DNA from: Mesorhizobium sp. L-8-3
GTDB taxonomy: Bacteria; Pseudomonadota; Alphaproteobacteria; Rhizobiales; Rhizobiaceae
Assembly: GCF_016756615.1 (NCBI RefSeq)
Contig: NZ_AP023262.1
Location: 6,883,501-6,947,500, forward strand
Reading direction: 5' to 3'
DNA length: 64,000 nucleotides
Every line of letters begins with the position of its first letter. Within the stretch, counting starts at the first letter, position 1. A program made the translations under genes and the position numbers. The notes under the pieces are model-generated. The model worked only from the letters and a program-made list of their open reading frames with translations. It did not search any database and was not told where the DNA came from. Positions 51,629 to 62,154 of the stretch are shown here, in pieces.

Positions 51629-52639
51629 ATGCGGGGGCTCTTTCCTTTTTGCGTGTCTTTGGCCGCGGCATGGCTTTCGATCATCGCATTCGGCTGCGCA
51701 TGCGCCGCGGAAAACACCAGCTATCCCATCGTCATCGAACATGCCTTGGGCACGACGACCATCGCCAGGAAGCCTGAACGGGTTGCGACCGTTGCCTGGG
51801 CAAACCACGAAGTTCCGCTGGCGCTCGGAATTGTGCCGGTCGGGTTCGCGGCGGCCAATTTCGGCGATGATGACGGCGACGGGCTGCTCCCCTGGGTGGC
51901 CGAAAAACTGGCGGAGCTTGGGGCCGACAGACCTGTGCTCTTCGACGAAGGCGACGGCATCGATTTCGAAGCGGTCGCCGCCACCAGACCCGATGTGATC
52001 CTGGCAGCCTATTCCGGGCTGAGCCGATCCGACTACGAAACGCTGAGCCAGATCGCTCCGGTCGTCGCCTATCCCGAATCCGCCTGGGCGACCGACTGGC
52101 GCGACATGATCCGCCTCAACAGCGCAGGGCTGGGAATGGCCGCGGAAGGTGAGGCGCTAATCGAGCGTATCGAAGGAGAGATCGCCCGGACGGTCGCCGG
52201 GCATCCCGAGCTTCAAGGCAAGTCGGCGATGTTCGTCACGCATCTCGACACGACCAATCTGAGCATTGTCAACTTCTATACCGCCAATGACACACGGGTG
52301 AAGTTCTTCGCGGATCTGGGGCTGAAGTCCCCCAGGAGCGTCGTCGAGGCGACAAAATCAGGGCAGTTCGCGGCAGGGGTCAGCGCCGAGCGGGTCGATG
52401 CCTTCGATGATGTCGACATCGTGGTGACCTATGGCAGCCAGCCGCTGCTCGACGCGGTGCGGGCCGATCCACTCCTGTCCAGGATGCCGGCCGTCACCGA
52501 TGATGCGGTCGTCATGCTCGGCCAGAACCCGCTTGGCACGGCGTCGAACCCCACGCCGCTGTCGATCTCGTGGGTTCTGAAGGATTATGTCGATCTGCTT
52601 GCCGGGGCAGCAGGAAAGTCCGCCGGAAAATCCGAATGA
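51629..52639 (+). CDS. Ferric-siderophore ABC transporter substrate-binding protein
   Basis: A 336-residue periplasmic protein of the FepB/FhuD class III fold. A signal peptide spans about residues 1-29 (FPFCVSLAAAWLSIIAFGCACA); the Cys residues near its end do not form a good lipobox. The mature part has TIARKPERVATVAWANHEVPLALGIVPVG near 48 and FEAVAATRPDVILAAYSGLSRSDYETLSQIAPVVAY near 112, as in siderophore binders. The stop overlaps the next gene as ATGA. GGAGG lies 10 bases before the start. Confidence 0.92.
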   Translation: MRGLFPFCVSLAAAWLSIIAFGCACAAENTSYPIVIEHALGTTTIARKPERVATVAWANHEVPLALGIVPVGFAAANFGDDDGDGLLPWVAEKLAELGADRPVLFDEGDGIDFEAVAATRPDVILAAYSGLSRSDYETLSQIAPVVAYPESAWATDWRDMIRLNSAGLGMAAEGEALIERIEGEIARTVAGHPELQGKSAMFVTHLDTTNLSIVNFYTANDTRVKFFADLGLKSPRSVVEATKSGQFAAGVSAERVDAFDDVDIVVTYGSQPLLDAVRADPLLSRMPAVTDDAVVMLGQNPLGTASNPTPLSISWVLKDYVDLLAGAAGKSAGKSE

Positions 52640-53679
52640 CCTCCGGGGGCGCCATGCCGGGCCGGGCGACGGCTTTTGCCGGGCGTTCCAACCGGGTCCG
52701 ATCCCTATGGCTGACGATATCGGCTGCGGTTCTCGCACTGCTCTGCATCCTTTCCGTGGCGATCGGCACGCGCGACGTAGCCTGGGGCGACATTGTCGCA
52801 GCGCTGGGAGGGCAGGCGGACAGCATCGCTCAGGCCGCGGTTGCCGTGCGCATTCCACGCACGCTGCTTGCCCTGCTTGCCGGAGCAGCACTCGGGCTTG
52901 CCGGGGCGATCATGCAGGGCGTGACACGCAATCCTCTCGCCGATCCGGGCATTCTCGGCGTCAATATGGGCGCATCCCTGGCGGTCGTGGTCGGGGTGGC
53001 CTGGTTCAACATCGCCTCGGCCCAGGCCTATATTTTCGCTGCCATCCTGGGCGCCGGCGTCGCAGCGGTCTTCGTGTATGTCATCGGGTCCCTGGGGCGT
53101 GGCGGCGCAACCCCGCTCAAGCTGGCGCTTGCAGGGGCAGCCACCTCGGTTGCCTTTTCTTCGCTGGTCGTCGCCGTGGTGCTGCCGAGGAACGATATCG
53201 CGGGCGGTATCCGCGCGTGGCAGATAGGCGGCGTGGGTGGAGCGACCTTCGACCGGATCTCCCACGTGCTGCCATTTCTCGCGGCGGGTCTCGCCATCAG
53301 CCTGCTGTCGGCACGGAAGCTGAATTCGCTTGCCTTGGGCGATGAACTGGCCGCCGGGCTTGGCGAGCGTGTCGCCATGGCCCGCGCAATCGCCGCCCTT
53401 GGTGCGATCCTTCTGTGCGGGGCAACCACGGCAATCTGCGGCCCCATCGGCTTTCTGGGGCTGGTCGTGCCGCATCTGTGCCGCTTGCTGGTCGGTGTCG
53501 ATCACCGGTGGCTTCTGCCGTTCTCCGCGCTAAGCGGCGCTTGCCTGCTGCTGGCTGCCGATATCGTCGGACGCATCGTCGCCCGGCCCGCGGAACTCGA
53601 CGTCGGCATCGTGACCGCCTTTGTCGGAGCACCGTTCTTCGTCTGGATCGTGAGACGCCAGCGGGTCCGCGAGCTGTGA
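52636..53679 (+). CDS. FecCD-family iron-siderophore ABC permease
   Basis: A 347-residue permease with about ten predicted helices of the BtuC/FhuB type. Family segments are VAVRIPRTLLALLAGAALGLAGAIMQGVTRNPLADPGILGVNMGA (about 73-117, in parts) and ICGPIGFLGLVVPHLCRLLVGVDHR near 275. ATG 52636 overlaps the binding-protein stop by four bases; the longer open frame inside that gene was discarded. It pairs with the next permease as a heterodimer. Confidence 0.93.
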   Translation: MTSGGAMPGRATAFAGRSNRVRSLWLTISAAVLALLCILSVAIGTRDVAWGDIVAALGGQADSIAQAAVAVRIPRTLLALLAGAALGLAGAIMQGVTRNPLADPGILGVNMGASLAVVVGVAWFNIASAQAYIFAAILGAGVAAVFVYVIGSLGRGGATPLKLALAGAATSVAFSSLVVAVVLPRNDIAGGIRAWQIGGVGGATFDRISHVLPFLAAGLAISLLSARKLNSLALGDELAAGLGERVAMARAIAALGAILLCGATTAICGPIGFLGLVVPHLCRLLVGVDHRWLLPFSALSGACLLLAADIVGRIVARPAELDVGIVTAFVGAPFFVWIVRRQRVREL

Positions 53680-54716
53680 CGGAGCTTTCTCCCACCATCG
53701 ATGCCATAGTCGACGTCAGGCGCCTGCGCATGCGCAGGCACAATCACGTCGTCGCAATTCTGGTGGCCCTTGTGGCCGCGCTCTTCATCCTGACGCTGTT
53801 GCTGGGGCAATCCTTCACACCGCCCGAAGACATCATCCGACTGTTGCTGGGCGAGGATGTGCCGAGCGCAGCGTTTACCGTCGGGCAGTTGCGGCTGCCG
53901 CGAGCGGTCCTGTCGATCCTTGCCGGGCTGAGCTTCGGGCTTGGCGGTATCGCCTTCCAGATCATGCTGCGCAATCCCCTGGCCAGCCCTGATATCATCG
54001 GCATCAATCTCGGCGGAAGTGCTGCGGCTGTCTTCGCCATCGTCGTGCTGTCGCTGAAAGGGCCGGTCGTTTCGGTCTTTGCGGTTGTCGCTGGTCTGGG
54101 CGTGGCGCTGCTGGTCTATGCGCTGTCGTTCAGGAACGGCGTTGCCGGAACGCGGCTCATCCTTGTCGGCATCGGCGTATCGGCCATGCTGGAAAGCTTC
54201 ATCGCCTATATCCTGTCGAGCGCCCCGGCCTGGTCTCTGCAAGAGGCAATGCGCTGGCTGACCGGCAGCGTCAACGGCGCGCAACTTGGCCAATCGCTAC
54301 CCCTTCTGCTGGCGCTGATCGTTTTTGGGGCACTGCTCGTGAGCCGCGGGCGCGACCTGGAGGCGCTGAGGCTGGGCGACGATACCGCCGCGGCCCTCGG
54401 CGTCGGGGTTGCCAGGACACGCATCCTGGTCATCGTTGCGGCGGTCGGCATGATCGCCTGCGCGACAGCGGTGGCAGGACCGATCGCTTTTGTCGCTTTC
54501 CTGTCCGGGCCGATCGCCGCCCGCATCGTCGGGAACAACGGTTCGCTTCTGGTCCCATCGGCGCTGGTCGGAGCAACGCTTGTACTGGTCGGCGATTATT
54601 GCGGCCAATTCCTTTTGCCGAGCCGCTATCCGGTGGGCGTGGTTACCGGCGCATTGGGTGCCCCGTATCTGATTTTCCTGATCGTGCGTGTCAACCGGGC
54701 CGGAGGCTCGCTATGA
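53676..54716 (+). CDS. Second FecCD-family iron-siderophore ABC permease
   Basis: A 346-residue permease with about ten helices. It has GQLRLPRAVLSILAGLSFGLGGIAFQIMLRNPLASPDIIGINLGGS (about 65-110, in parts) and VAGPIAFVAFLSGPIAARIVG near 268. The start is GTG at 53676, chosen because it overlaps the previous stop as GTGA and gives a normal N-terminus; no ATG fits as well. In the second GP-type loop, PHL of the partner is replaced by SGPIAARI. It overlaps the ATPase gene by four bases. Confidence 0.9.
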   Translation: MTELSPTIDAIVDVRRLRMRRHNHVVAILVALVAALFILTLLLGQSFTPPEDIIRLLLGEDVPSAAFTVGQLRLPRAVLSILAGLSFGLGGIAFQIMLRNPLASPDIIGINLGGSAAAVFAIVVLSLKGPVVSVFAVVAGLGVALLVYALSFRNGVAGTRLILVGIGVSAMLESFIAYILSSAPAWSLQEAMRWLTGSVNGAQLGQSLPLLLALIVFGALLVSRGRDLEALRLGDDTAAALGVGVARTRILVIVAAVGMIACATAVAGPIAFVAFLSGPIAARIVGNNGSLLVPSALVGATLVLVGDYCGQFLLPSRYPVGVVTGALGAPYLIFLIVRVNRAGGSL

Positions 54717-55516
54717 CGTCACATATCCTTACCGCGAGCCAGCTTTCGGCGGGTTACGGCGACAACGTCGTTCTGGACGGGCTCGACCTTGCCGTGCCGC
54801 CCGGGAGGATCACCGCGATCGTCGGCGCCAATGCCTGCGGCAAGTCCACGCTCTTGCGCACGATGTCTCGCCTGCTCTCTCCGCGTCGAGGGCATGTTCT
54901 GCTCGACGGCAAGTCGATCCACCGCACTCCGTCCCGGGAACTGGCTCGGACACTGGGCCTGCTCCCCCAGTCGCCGGTTGCGCCCGACGGGATTGCGGTT
55001 GCCGATCTCGTCAGCCGGGGAAGGCACCCTCATCAGGGCTTGTTTTCGCGTTGGACGCGCAAGGACGACGAGGCCGTGGCGGCCGCGCTTGCGGCAACCG
55101 GAACCGCAGCACTTGCTGAAAGGCCGGTCGACGAGCTTTCCGGCGGGCAACGCCAGCGTGTCTGGATCGCCATGGCCCTGGCGCAGCAGACGGAGATCCT
55201 GCTGCTGGACGAGCCGACCACCTTTCTCGACATCAGCCACCAGGTCGAGGTGCTGGATCTGCTGACCGATCTCAACCACGCGCGGGCAACCACCATTGTC
55301 ATGGTGCTGCATGACCTCAACCTTGCGGCGCGCTACGCAGACCACCTCGTCGCAATGGCAGAGGGGCGTCTTCATGTCTCCGGCAGGCCGGAAGACGTGC
55401 TCACGGAACAGACCGTGCGGCAGGTCTTCGGTCTCGAGAGCCGCATCGTCACCGATCCGACTTCAGGCAGGCCGATGATGCTGCCGATAGGCCGGCACCG
55501 GATGACAACGGGATAA
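54713..55516 (+). CDS. Ferric-siderophore ABC transporter ATP-binding protein
   Basis: A 267-residue ATPase of the FepC/FhuC type. Walker A is GANACGKSTLLRTM near residue 39, the signature LSGGQRQRVWIAMALAQQ near 141, Walker B EILLLDEPTTFLDISHQ near 160, and the switch region VLHDLNLAARYADH near 195. It closes the four-gene importer operon, all genes overlapping by four bases. The operon supplies every inner-membrane part needed for the divergent TonB receptor. Confidence 0.95.
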   Translation: MTSHILTASQLSAGYGDNVVLDGLDLAVPPGRITAIVGANACGKSTLLRTMSRLLSPRRGHVLLDGKSIHRTPSRELARTLGLLPQSPVAPDGIAVADLVSRGRHPHQGLFSRWTRKDDEAVAAALAATGTAALAERPVDELSGGQRQRVWIAMALAQQTEILLLDEPTTFLDISHQVEVLDLLTDLNHARATTIVMVLHDLNLAARYADHLVAMAEGRLHVSGRPEDVLTEQTVRQVFGLESRIVTDPTSGRPMMLPIGRHRMTTG

Positions 55517-55593
55517 GTTTGCCCGATCGCGTGACCGGCGCGCCCCCGTTCCGACCCTGTTGACAGCGACGACGTTCATCCTCCATCCTGAAA

Positions 55594-55699
55594 GCTCACC
55601 AGGGGGGTCCCGACAAGGGGCTGAGATACTGCTGGCGTAAGCAGCGCAGTGACCCGTTGAACCTGATCCAGTTCATACTGGCGTAGGGACGGTGCGAGG
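55594..55699 (+). promoter_or_regulatory. TPP riboswitch (THI element)
   Basis: Aptamer that binds thiamine pyrophosphate. It contains the conserved GGGGGGTCCC and GGGGCTGAGA near 55602-55626, a P3a-type hairpin CTGCT/AGCAG, then GACCCGTTGAACCTGAT and CCAGT-TCAT-ACTGG-CGTAGGGA ending near 55690, all consensus elements. P2 forms between GGGT and ACCC, and P1 between CACC (55597-55600) and GGTG. Downstream, CCTCCTTT (55772-55779) is exactly complementary to AAAGGAGG (55812-55819), the thiC ribosome site, which points to translational control. It fills most of the 309-base gap before thiC. Confidence 0.95.
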
Positions 55700-55825
55700 C
55701 TTCGCGGGTCGGCTCTCATTCGACCTCGGTATTCGGGCAAGCCCCGATTCCCCTCGGGCGAAGCGTCACTTCCTCCTTTCGGCACGAACTGGGTCTCCGT
55801 TGCAATCGAGCAAAGGAGGCTCGCC

Positions 55826-57627
<1,802 letters not shown>

Positions 57628-57631
<4 letters not shown>

Positions 57632-58617
57632 AGGTAACCGTCAAGGGCGCGGGCGTCGCCGGCCTGACGCTCGCCTTCGAGCTTGTCGAGCGCGGCGCCG
57701 AGGTCGCGGTCGTCGAGCGGCGCGAGCGCATCGCCGGCAATGCCTCCTGGCAGGCCGGCGGCATGCTCGCGCCCTGGTGCGAGCGCGAGAGCGCGGAAGA
57801 AACGGTGCTGACATCAGGCCGCATCGCGGCCGACTGGTGGGACGCGGCCCTTCCCGGCCATGTCGAGCGGCGGGGCACGCTGGTGCTCGCGCCGTCCCGC
57901 GACACGGCCGAGTTCGACCGCTTCGCGGCTCGAACAACGGGTCACCGCCTCCTCGACAGGGACGGCGTCGCGGCACTTGAGCCGGACCTGACCGGCCGGT
58001 TCGGGCGCGGCCTCTTCTTCGCCGGAGAGGCCCATCTCGACCCGCGCCGCGCGCTCCGCACCCTCACGGAAAGGCTTGCCGCGGCCGGCGTGCGCTTTGC
58101 GTTCGGTTATGGCGCCGTGCGCTCGCCCGGCGTGCCCGACTTCGTCGCCGATTGCACGGGCATGGCGGCAAAGCATCCCGCCCTGCGCAGCGTACGCGGC
58201 GAGATGCTTCTGTTGCGCACACGCGACGTCTCGCTGTCGCGTCCGGTGCGGCTCCTCCATCCGCGCTTTCCCGTCTATGTCGTGCCCAGGGCCGACGGGC
58301 TTTTCATGGTCGGCGCCACCATGATCGAAAGCGATGCGACGGGACCGGTAACCGCACGCTCGGCGATGGAGTTGCTCAACGCCGCATACACGTTGCATCC
58401 GGCCTTCGCCGAGGCCGAAATCGTCGAGGCTGGTGTCGGCCTGCGCCCGGCATTCCCCGACAATCTTCCCCGCGTCAAGCGGAAGGGAAACCACATCGCC
58501 ATCAACGGCCTCTACCGCCATGGCTTCCTGCTTGCCCCGGCCATGGCCCGCCAGGCGGCCGACCTCATGCTCGGCCATGACAGCAACAAGGAGCCTGTCC
58601 ATGAAGCTCACCATTAA
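57628..58617 (+). CDS. thiO: Glycine oxidase-like FAD enzyme of thiazole synthesis
   Basis: Oxidises glycine to iminoglycine (dehydroglycine) for thiazole formation. The 329-residue DAO-family protein has VKGAGVAGLTLAFELVERGAEVAVVE at the N-terminus, ASWQAGGMLAPWCERE near 45, and GLRPAFPDNLPRV then GLYRHGFLLAPAMARQAADLM at the C-terminus. ATG 57628 overlaps the thiC stop by four bases; the longer open frame runs inside thiC. It overlaps thiS at its 3' end by 17 bases. Confidence 0.93.
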
Positions 58618-58798
58618 CGGCGAGAGCCGTGACGTCACGGCCTCGACGCTGGCCGCCCTGCTCGCCGAGCTCGACTATCAGGGCAACTGGCTGGCGACCG
58701 CCCTCAACGGCGAGGTGGTGCCGGCCGCGCGGCGCGCGGCCTGCCCCATCGCGGAGGGCGACCGCATCGAAATCCTGTCGCCGATGAAGGGAGGCTGA
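58601..58798 (+). CDS. thiS: Sulfur carrier protein
   Basis: A 65-residue ubiquitin-like sulfur carrier. It starts MKLTINGESRDV and ends DRIEILSPMKGG with the required C-terminal Gly-Gly, which is thiocarboxylated during thiazole synthesis. It overlaps the end of thiO in a different frame and lies two bases before thiG. No thiF adenylyltransferase gene is in the window. Confidence 0.94.
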   Translation: MKLTINGESRDVTASTLAALLAELDYQGNWLATALNGEVVPAARRAACPIAEGDRIEILSPMKGG

Positions 58799-58800
58799 CC

Positions 58801-59574
58801 ATGCTTTGTCTCTACGGCACCGAACTCGCGTCACGCCTGCTGCTCGGCACCGCCCTCTATCCCTCACCCGCAATACTGGCGGAAGCGGTGAAGGGTTCGC
58901 GCACCGAGATCGTCACGGTGTCGCTGCGACGGGAAGCGGCGGGCGGCAGGAGCGGCGAGCAGTTCTGGTCGCTGATCCGCTCGCTCGGCGTGCGTGTCCT
59001 GCCCAACACCGCCGGCTGCCATTCGGTCAAGGAGGCGGTGACGACGGCAAAAATGGCGCGCGAGGTCTTCGGCACCGACTGGATCAAGCTCGAAGTGATC
59101 GGCAACCACGACACGCTGCAGCCCGACGTCTTCGGCCTCGTCGAGGCGGCGCGCATCCTCTCCGGTGAAGGCTTTGCGGTGTTTCCCTACACCACCGACG
59201 ACCTCGTGGCCGCCGAACGCCTGCTCGACGCCGGCTGCCAGGTGCTGATGCCCTGGTGCGCGCCGATCGGCTCCGCGCGGGGGCCTCTGAACGTCGACGC
59301 TTTGCGCAGCCTGCGCGGCCACTTTCCCGGCGTGCCGCTGATCGTCGACGCCGGCATCGGCCGGCCCTCACATGCGGCCGCCGTCATGGAGCTCGGTTAC
59401 GACGCCGTGCTGCTGAACACGGCCGTCGCCAAGGCCGGCGACCCCGCCGCCATGGCGGTCGCTTTCGCCAAGGCGATCGAGGCCGGCCACGAGGCATGGC
59501 TGGCGGGCGTTCTCGCGCCACGCGACGTGGCAGTCCCCTCGACGCCCGTCATCGGCAAGGCGGTGTTCTCATGA
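58801..59574 (+). CDS. thiG: Thiazole synthase
   Basis: Condenses 1-deoxyxylulose 5-phosphate, dehydroglycine and ThiS-thiocarboxylate into thiazole phosphate. The 257-residue TIM-barrel protein has SRLLLGTALYPSPAILAEAV at the N-terminus, LPNTAGCHSVKEAVTTAKMARE near 75, WIKLEVIGN near 100 (carrying the active-site lysine of the family) and IVDAGIGRPSHAAAVMELGYDAVLLNTAVAKAGDP near 180-214. It overlaps thiE by four bases. Confidence 0.96.
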   Translation: MLCLYGTELASRLLLGTALYPSPAILAEAVKGSRTEIVTVSLRREAAGGRSGEQFWSLIRSLGVRVLPNTAGCHSVKEAVTTAKMAREVFGTDWIKLEVIGNHDTLQPDVFGLVEAARILSGEGFAVFPYTTDDLVAAERLLDAGCQVLMPWCAPIGSARGPLNVDALRSLRGHFPGVPLIVDAGIGRPSHAAAVMELGYDAVLLNTAVAKAGDPAAMAVAFAKAIEAGHEAWLAGVLAPRDVAVPSTPVIGKAVFS

Positions 59575-60176
59575 AGCTCGACCCGTTTTATCTCATCGTC
59601 GACAGCGCCGCCTGGATCGAACGGCTGGTGCCGCTCGGCGTCAGGCTGGTGCAGCTACGCATCAAGGACCAGGACGAGGCCACCCTGCGCCGCGAAATCC
59701 GAGCCGCACGGCAGACATGCGCCCGCCATGGCTGCCGGCTCGTCGTCAACGACTATTGGCGGCTGGCCATCGAGGAAGGCTGCGATTTCGTGCATCTCGG
59801 GCAGGAAGATCTCGCCGAGGCCGACGTCGGGGCGATCCGCCGCGCCGGGCTGAAGCTCGGCCTCAGCACCCATGACCATGCCGAACTCGAAACCGCGCTT
59901 GCCGCCGAGCCCGACTATGTCGCGCTCGGGCCGGTCTACCCCACCGTGCTCAAAAAGATGAAATGGGCACCGCAAGGGCTTGACCGCATCGGCGAGTGGA
60001 AGGCCCGCGTCGCGCCGCTGCCGCTCGTCGCCATCGGCGGCCTCAGCGTCGAGCGCCTCGCCGGCGTGTTCCCGCAGGGCGCCGACAGCGCGGCCGTCGT
60101 CACCGACATCACGCGCAATCCCAACCCCGAGGCCCGCACGTGGGCCTGGATCGAAGCCACCGCGCCATGGCGATGA
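59571..60176 (+). CDS. thiE: Thiamine phosphate synthase
   Basis: Joins HMP-pyrophosphate and thiazole phosphate to thiamine phosphate. The 201-residue TIM barrel begins FYLIVDSAAWIERLVPLGVRLVQLRIKDQD, with CRLVVNDYWRLAIEEGCDFVHLGQEDL near 58 and YVALGPVYPTVLKKMKWAPQGL near 118. It is the short alphaproteobacterial form. ATG 59571 overlaps the thiG stop by four bases; the upstream open frame inside thiG was discarded. Confidence 0.94.
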   Translation: MKLDPFYLIVDSAAWIERLVPLGVRLVQLRIKDQDEATLRREIRAARQTCARHGCRLVVNDYWRLAIEEGCDFVHLGQEDLAEADVGAIRRAGLKLGLSTHDHAELETALAAEPDYVALGPVYPTVLKKMKWAPQGLDRIGEWKARVAPLPLVAIGGLSVERLAGVFPQGADSAAVVTDITRNPNPEARTWAWIEATAPWR

Positions 60177-60928
60177 CGCCGCATGTGCTCGTCGTCGCCG
60201 GCTCCGATTCCAGCGGCGGCGCCGGCATCGCCCGCGATATCGAGACGATCGCGGCCTTCGGGCTGCGCTCCTGTCTCGCGATCACTGCGGTGACGGTCCA
60301 GACCCATGATGCCGTCGCGGCCGTGGAGTTGGTGGCGCCCCGTCTCGTGGCGGCCCAGATGCGGGCCGCGCTGGCCGCCAATCCGGTCGCCGCGGTCAAG
60401 ATCGGCATGCTCGGCGCGGGGGAGACGGTTGGCATCGTTGCCGATGTGCTCGAAGAACATCCCGGCCTGCCCGTCGTCCTCGATCCGGTGCTGGCCTCGA
60501 CCTCCGGCCGCGCTCTGCTCGCGCCGGATGCTGTCGCCCTCCTCAGGCAAAGGCTGATGCCGCTCTGCCGTCTGGTCACGCCCAACCTTCCGGAACTCGC
60601 CTTGCTCACGGGGTCGCGGCAGGCGTCCGATGAAACCGAGCTGCTGCGACAGGCCCAATTGCTGCTCGACGCCGGCGCGGCGGCGCTGCTTATCAAGGGT
60701 GGACACGCGGGGGGTGAAAAGTCGACGGACCTGTTGCTGCGCCCGAGCGAGCCGCCGCTCCGCTTCGACGCGCCGCGCCTGGAAGCCTCGATGCGCGGGA
60801 CGGGCTGCATGCTCGCCAGCGCGATCGCATCGCAGTTGGCTACAGCCAAGGCGCTGGAAGAAGCTGTTCGGCGCGCGAAGCTTCACGTCTTCGACGCATT
60901 GTCTCGTCAGATAAGCTCGCCGAGGTAG
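60173..60928 (+). CDS. thiD: Hydroxymethylpyrimidine/phosphomethylpyrimidine kinase
   Basis: Phosphorylates HMP and HMP-phosphate to HMP-pyrophosphate. The 251-residue ribokinase-fold protein starts TPHVLVVAGSDSSGGAGIARDIETIAAFGL, with VKIGMLGAGETVGIVADVL near 75, VLDPVLASTSGRALL near 105, VTPNLPELALLTG near 138, and SMRGTGCMLASAIASQLA near 208 containing the catalytic Asp-less G-T-G-C anion hole. ATG 60173 overlaps the thiE stop; ATG 60167 two codons upstream is also possible. Last gene of the operon. Confidence 0.94.
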   Translation: MTPHVLVVAGSDSSGGAGIARDIETIAAFGLRSCLAITAVTVQTHDAVAAVELVAPRLVAAQMRAALAANPVAAVKIGMLGAGETVGIVADVLEEHPGLPVVLDPVLASTSGRALLAPDAVALLRQRLMPLCRLVTPNLPELALLTGSRQASDETELLRQAQLLLDAGAAALLIKGGHAGGEKSTDLLLRPSEPPLRFDAPRLEASMRGTGCMLASAIASQLATAKALEEAVRRAKLHVFDALSRQISSPR

Positions 60929-61349
60929 GAAACCCCAGCCCCCTCCCCGACGAGCCCCCACTCTCCCGGCTTTCACCAGGACCGGCGGTTGCCGGCATCC
61001 AGCCCTATGCATCCTGCGTGCCAGAATGCTTCCGGGTGCCGGAACGCTTCAAGAAGGCGAGATTTGAGCGGCGGCCGCGAGACGCAGGACGGCCCATGGC
61101 CGGTGGCACCCTTTTCGCTATGTGCCCTTACGGCACATCTGTCCCATCAGAGGACTGTTTCCGGGAGCCGCCGAGGCTGCGCAGTTCAAGAGGTGTCGAC
61201 CCGACCCCCGGCCGATCAGTGACCCCAAAAGGTCGAGGGCAGCGAAGTCGCCTTCATCCCAAGGCCCACTACACAGCGTTTCGAAGACAAGGTTGACAGC
61301 CAGGACGCGCCTCGCCCTATCTCTGCATGTAACGATATCGAGTGAAGCC
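60929..61349. other. Gene-free region between the thi operon and the TA cluster
   Basis: A 421-base gap with no convincing reading frame in either direction. It contains one small hairpin, ATGTGCC-CTTAC-GGCACAT (61120-61138). It has lower coding character than its surroundings and may be decayed sequence next to the broken toxin gene. I see no promoter consensus that I would defend. Confidence 0.5.
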
Positions 61350-61595
61350 ATGCCCATCACCTTCACCAGCAGAGATTTCAACCGCGACCCCGGCAGCATC
61401 AAACGCGCCACCCTTTCCGGACCGGTGTTCATCACCGACCGCAACAAGCTCTCGCTCGTCGTGCTGTCAATCAAGGACTATGAGCGGCTTGCCGGCATCA
61501 GCACGTCGCTGCTCGACGTGCTGATGCCCGACGACGATCACGATTTCGAGCCGCCCAAGGCGCGCATCGGGGCGCGCCCGGCGGAGCTCGATTGA
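61350..61595 (+). CDS. Phd/YefM-type antitoxin
   Basis: An 81-residue antitoxin. PITFTSRDFNRDPGSIKRATLSGPVFITDRNKLSLVVLSIKDYERL (residues 2-46, in parts) is the Phd/YefM fold with its DNA-binding N-terminus, and the tail MPDDDHDFEPPKARIG is the flexible toxin-binding region. Its stop overlaps the start of a PIN-domain toxin as TGATG, but that toxin is truncated, so this may be an orphan antitoxin. The frame is open upstream, but ATG 61350 begins the domain. Confidence 0.82.
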   Translation: MPITFTSRDFNRDPGSIKRATLSGPVFITDRNKLSLVVLSIKDYERLAGISTSLLDVLMPDDDHDFEPPKARIGARPAELD

Positions 61596-61765
61596 TGTTC
61601 CTGGTCGATACCAATGTCGTTTCCGAAAGCCGCAAGGTCCGATCAGGTCGTGCCGCCCTTGAAGTGAAGGATAATTCGAGAACATCGATGAACACCCGCT
61701 CAGCCGCTACCGCCGGGATACACCATTCGAGGGGAGACGATCCCGACCCGCTGCCTGGAGCGTAG
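61595..61765 (+). pseudogene. Truncated PIN-domain toxin remnant
   Basis: The frame starts MFLVDTNVVSESRKVRSG, the typical N-terminus of a VapC/FitB-type PIN toxin with the first catalytic Asp. After about 16 residues it turns into unrelated sequence and stops after 56 codons. The rest of the PIN domain (Glu, Asp, Asp) is absent. So an internal deletion has removed most of the toxin, leaving the antitoxin upstream. Confidence 0.75.
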
Positions 61766-61804
61766 GACGACAAAGGGCCTGGCCATCATTTTTTCACCTC
61801 GCCT

Positions 61805-61857
61805 TGTAAGCTTTATGCTTACATGGCGCTTGATTCTTGTAAGCTGCTAGCTTACAA
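61805..61857. promoter_or_regulatory. Twin palindromic operators of the HigBA module
   Basis: TGTAAGC-TTTAT-GCTTACA (61805-61823) and TTGTAAGC-TGCTA-GCTTACAA (61837-61857) share the same half-site TGTAAGC with 5-base spacers. Their centres are 33 bases apart, about three helical turns. They end eight bases before higB. HigA-type antitoxins bind such palindromes to autoregulate. Confidence 0.7.
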
Positions 61858-61864
61858 CCCGCTT

Positions 61865-62143
61865 ATGATCCGGTCGTTCAAGAACAAGGCATTGGCAGAC
61901 CTGTTTCGAACCGGGAAAACCGCCAAGATCGATGCCAAGATGCACAAGCGCATCCTTGTTCGGCTCGACCGCCTTGAAGTTGCGGAACGCCCTGAAGACA
62001 TGAACCTGCCCGGCTTCAACTTTCACGCCCTGAACGGCTTCGACCCGACCCGTTACACCGTCCACGTCAACGGACCATGGTGCATCACATTCGAGTTCGA
62101 AGGAAAGGACGCGCCCCGCGTCGAGTTCGAACAGTATCACTGA
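61865..62143 (+). CDS. higB: HigB-type toxin (RelE superfamily, killer protein)
   Basis: A 92-residue ribosome-dependent mRNA interferase candidate. MIRSFKNKALADLFRTGKTAKI at the N-terminus, LVRLDRLEVAERPEDMNLPGFNFHALNG in the middle and WCITFEFEGKDAPRVEFEQYH at the end match the HigB/PemK-unrelated "plasmid maintenance killer" family. It precedes its antitoxin, the reversed order typical of hig modules. ATG 61865 was chosen; an in-frame ATG at 61823 lies inside the operator. Confidence 0.9.
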   Translation: MIRSFKNKALADLFRTGKTAKIDAKMHKRILVRLDRLEVAERPEDMNLPGFNFHALNGFDPTRYTVHVNGPWCITFEFEGKDAPRVEFEQYH

Positions 62144-62154
62144 GGAGCATGCCT

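Noticed and set aside
61118..61474. A 118-codon minus-strand frame over the Phd antitoxin start
   Set aside because: Overlaps the recognisable antitoxin and shows no motif.
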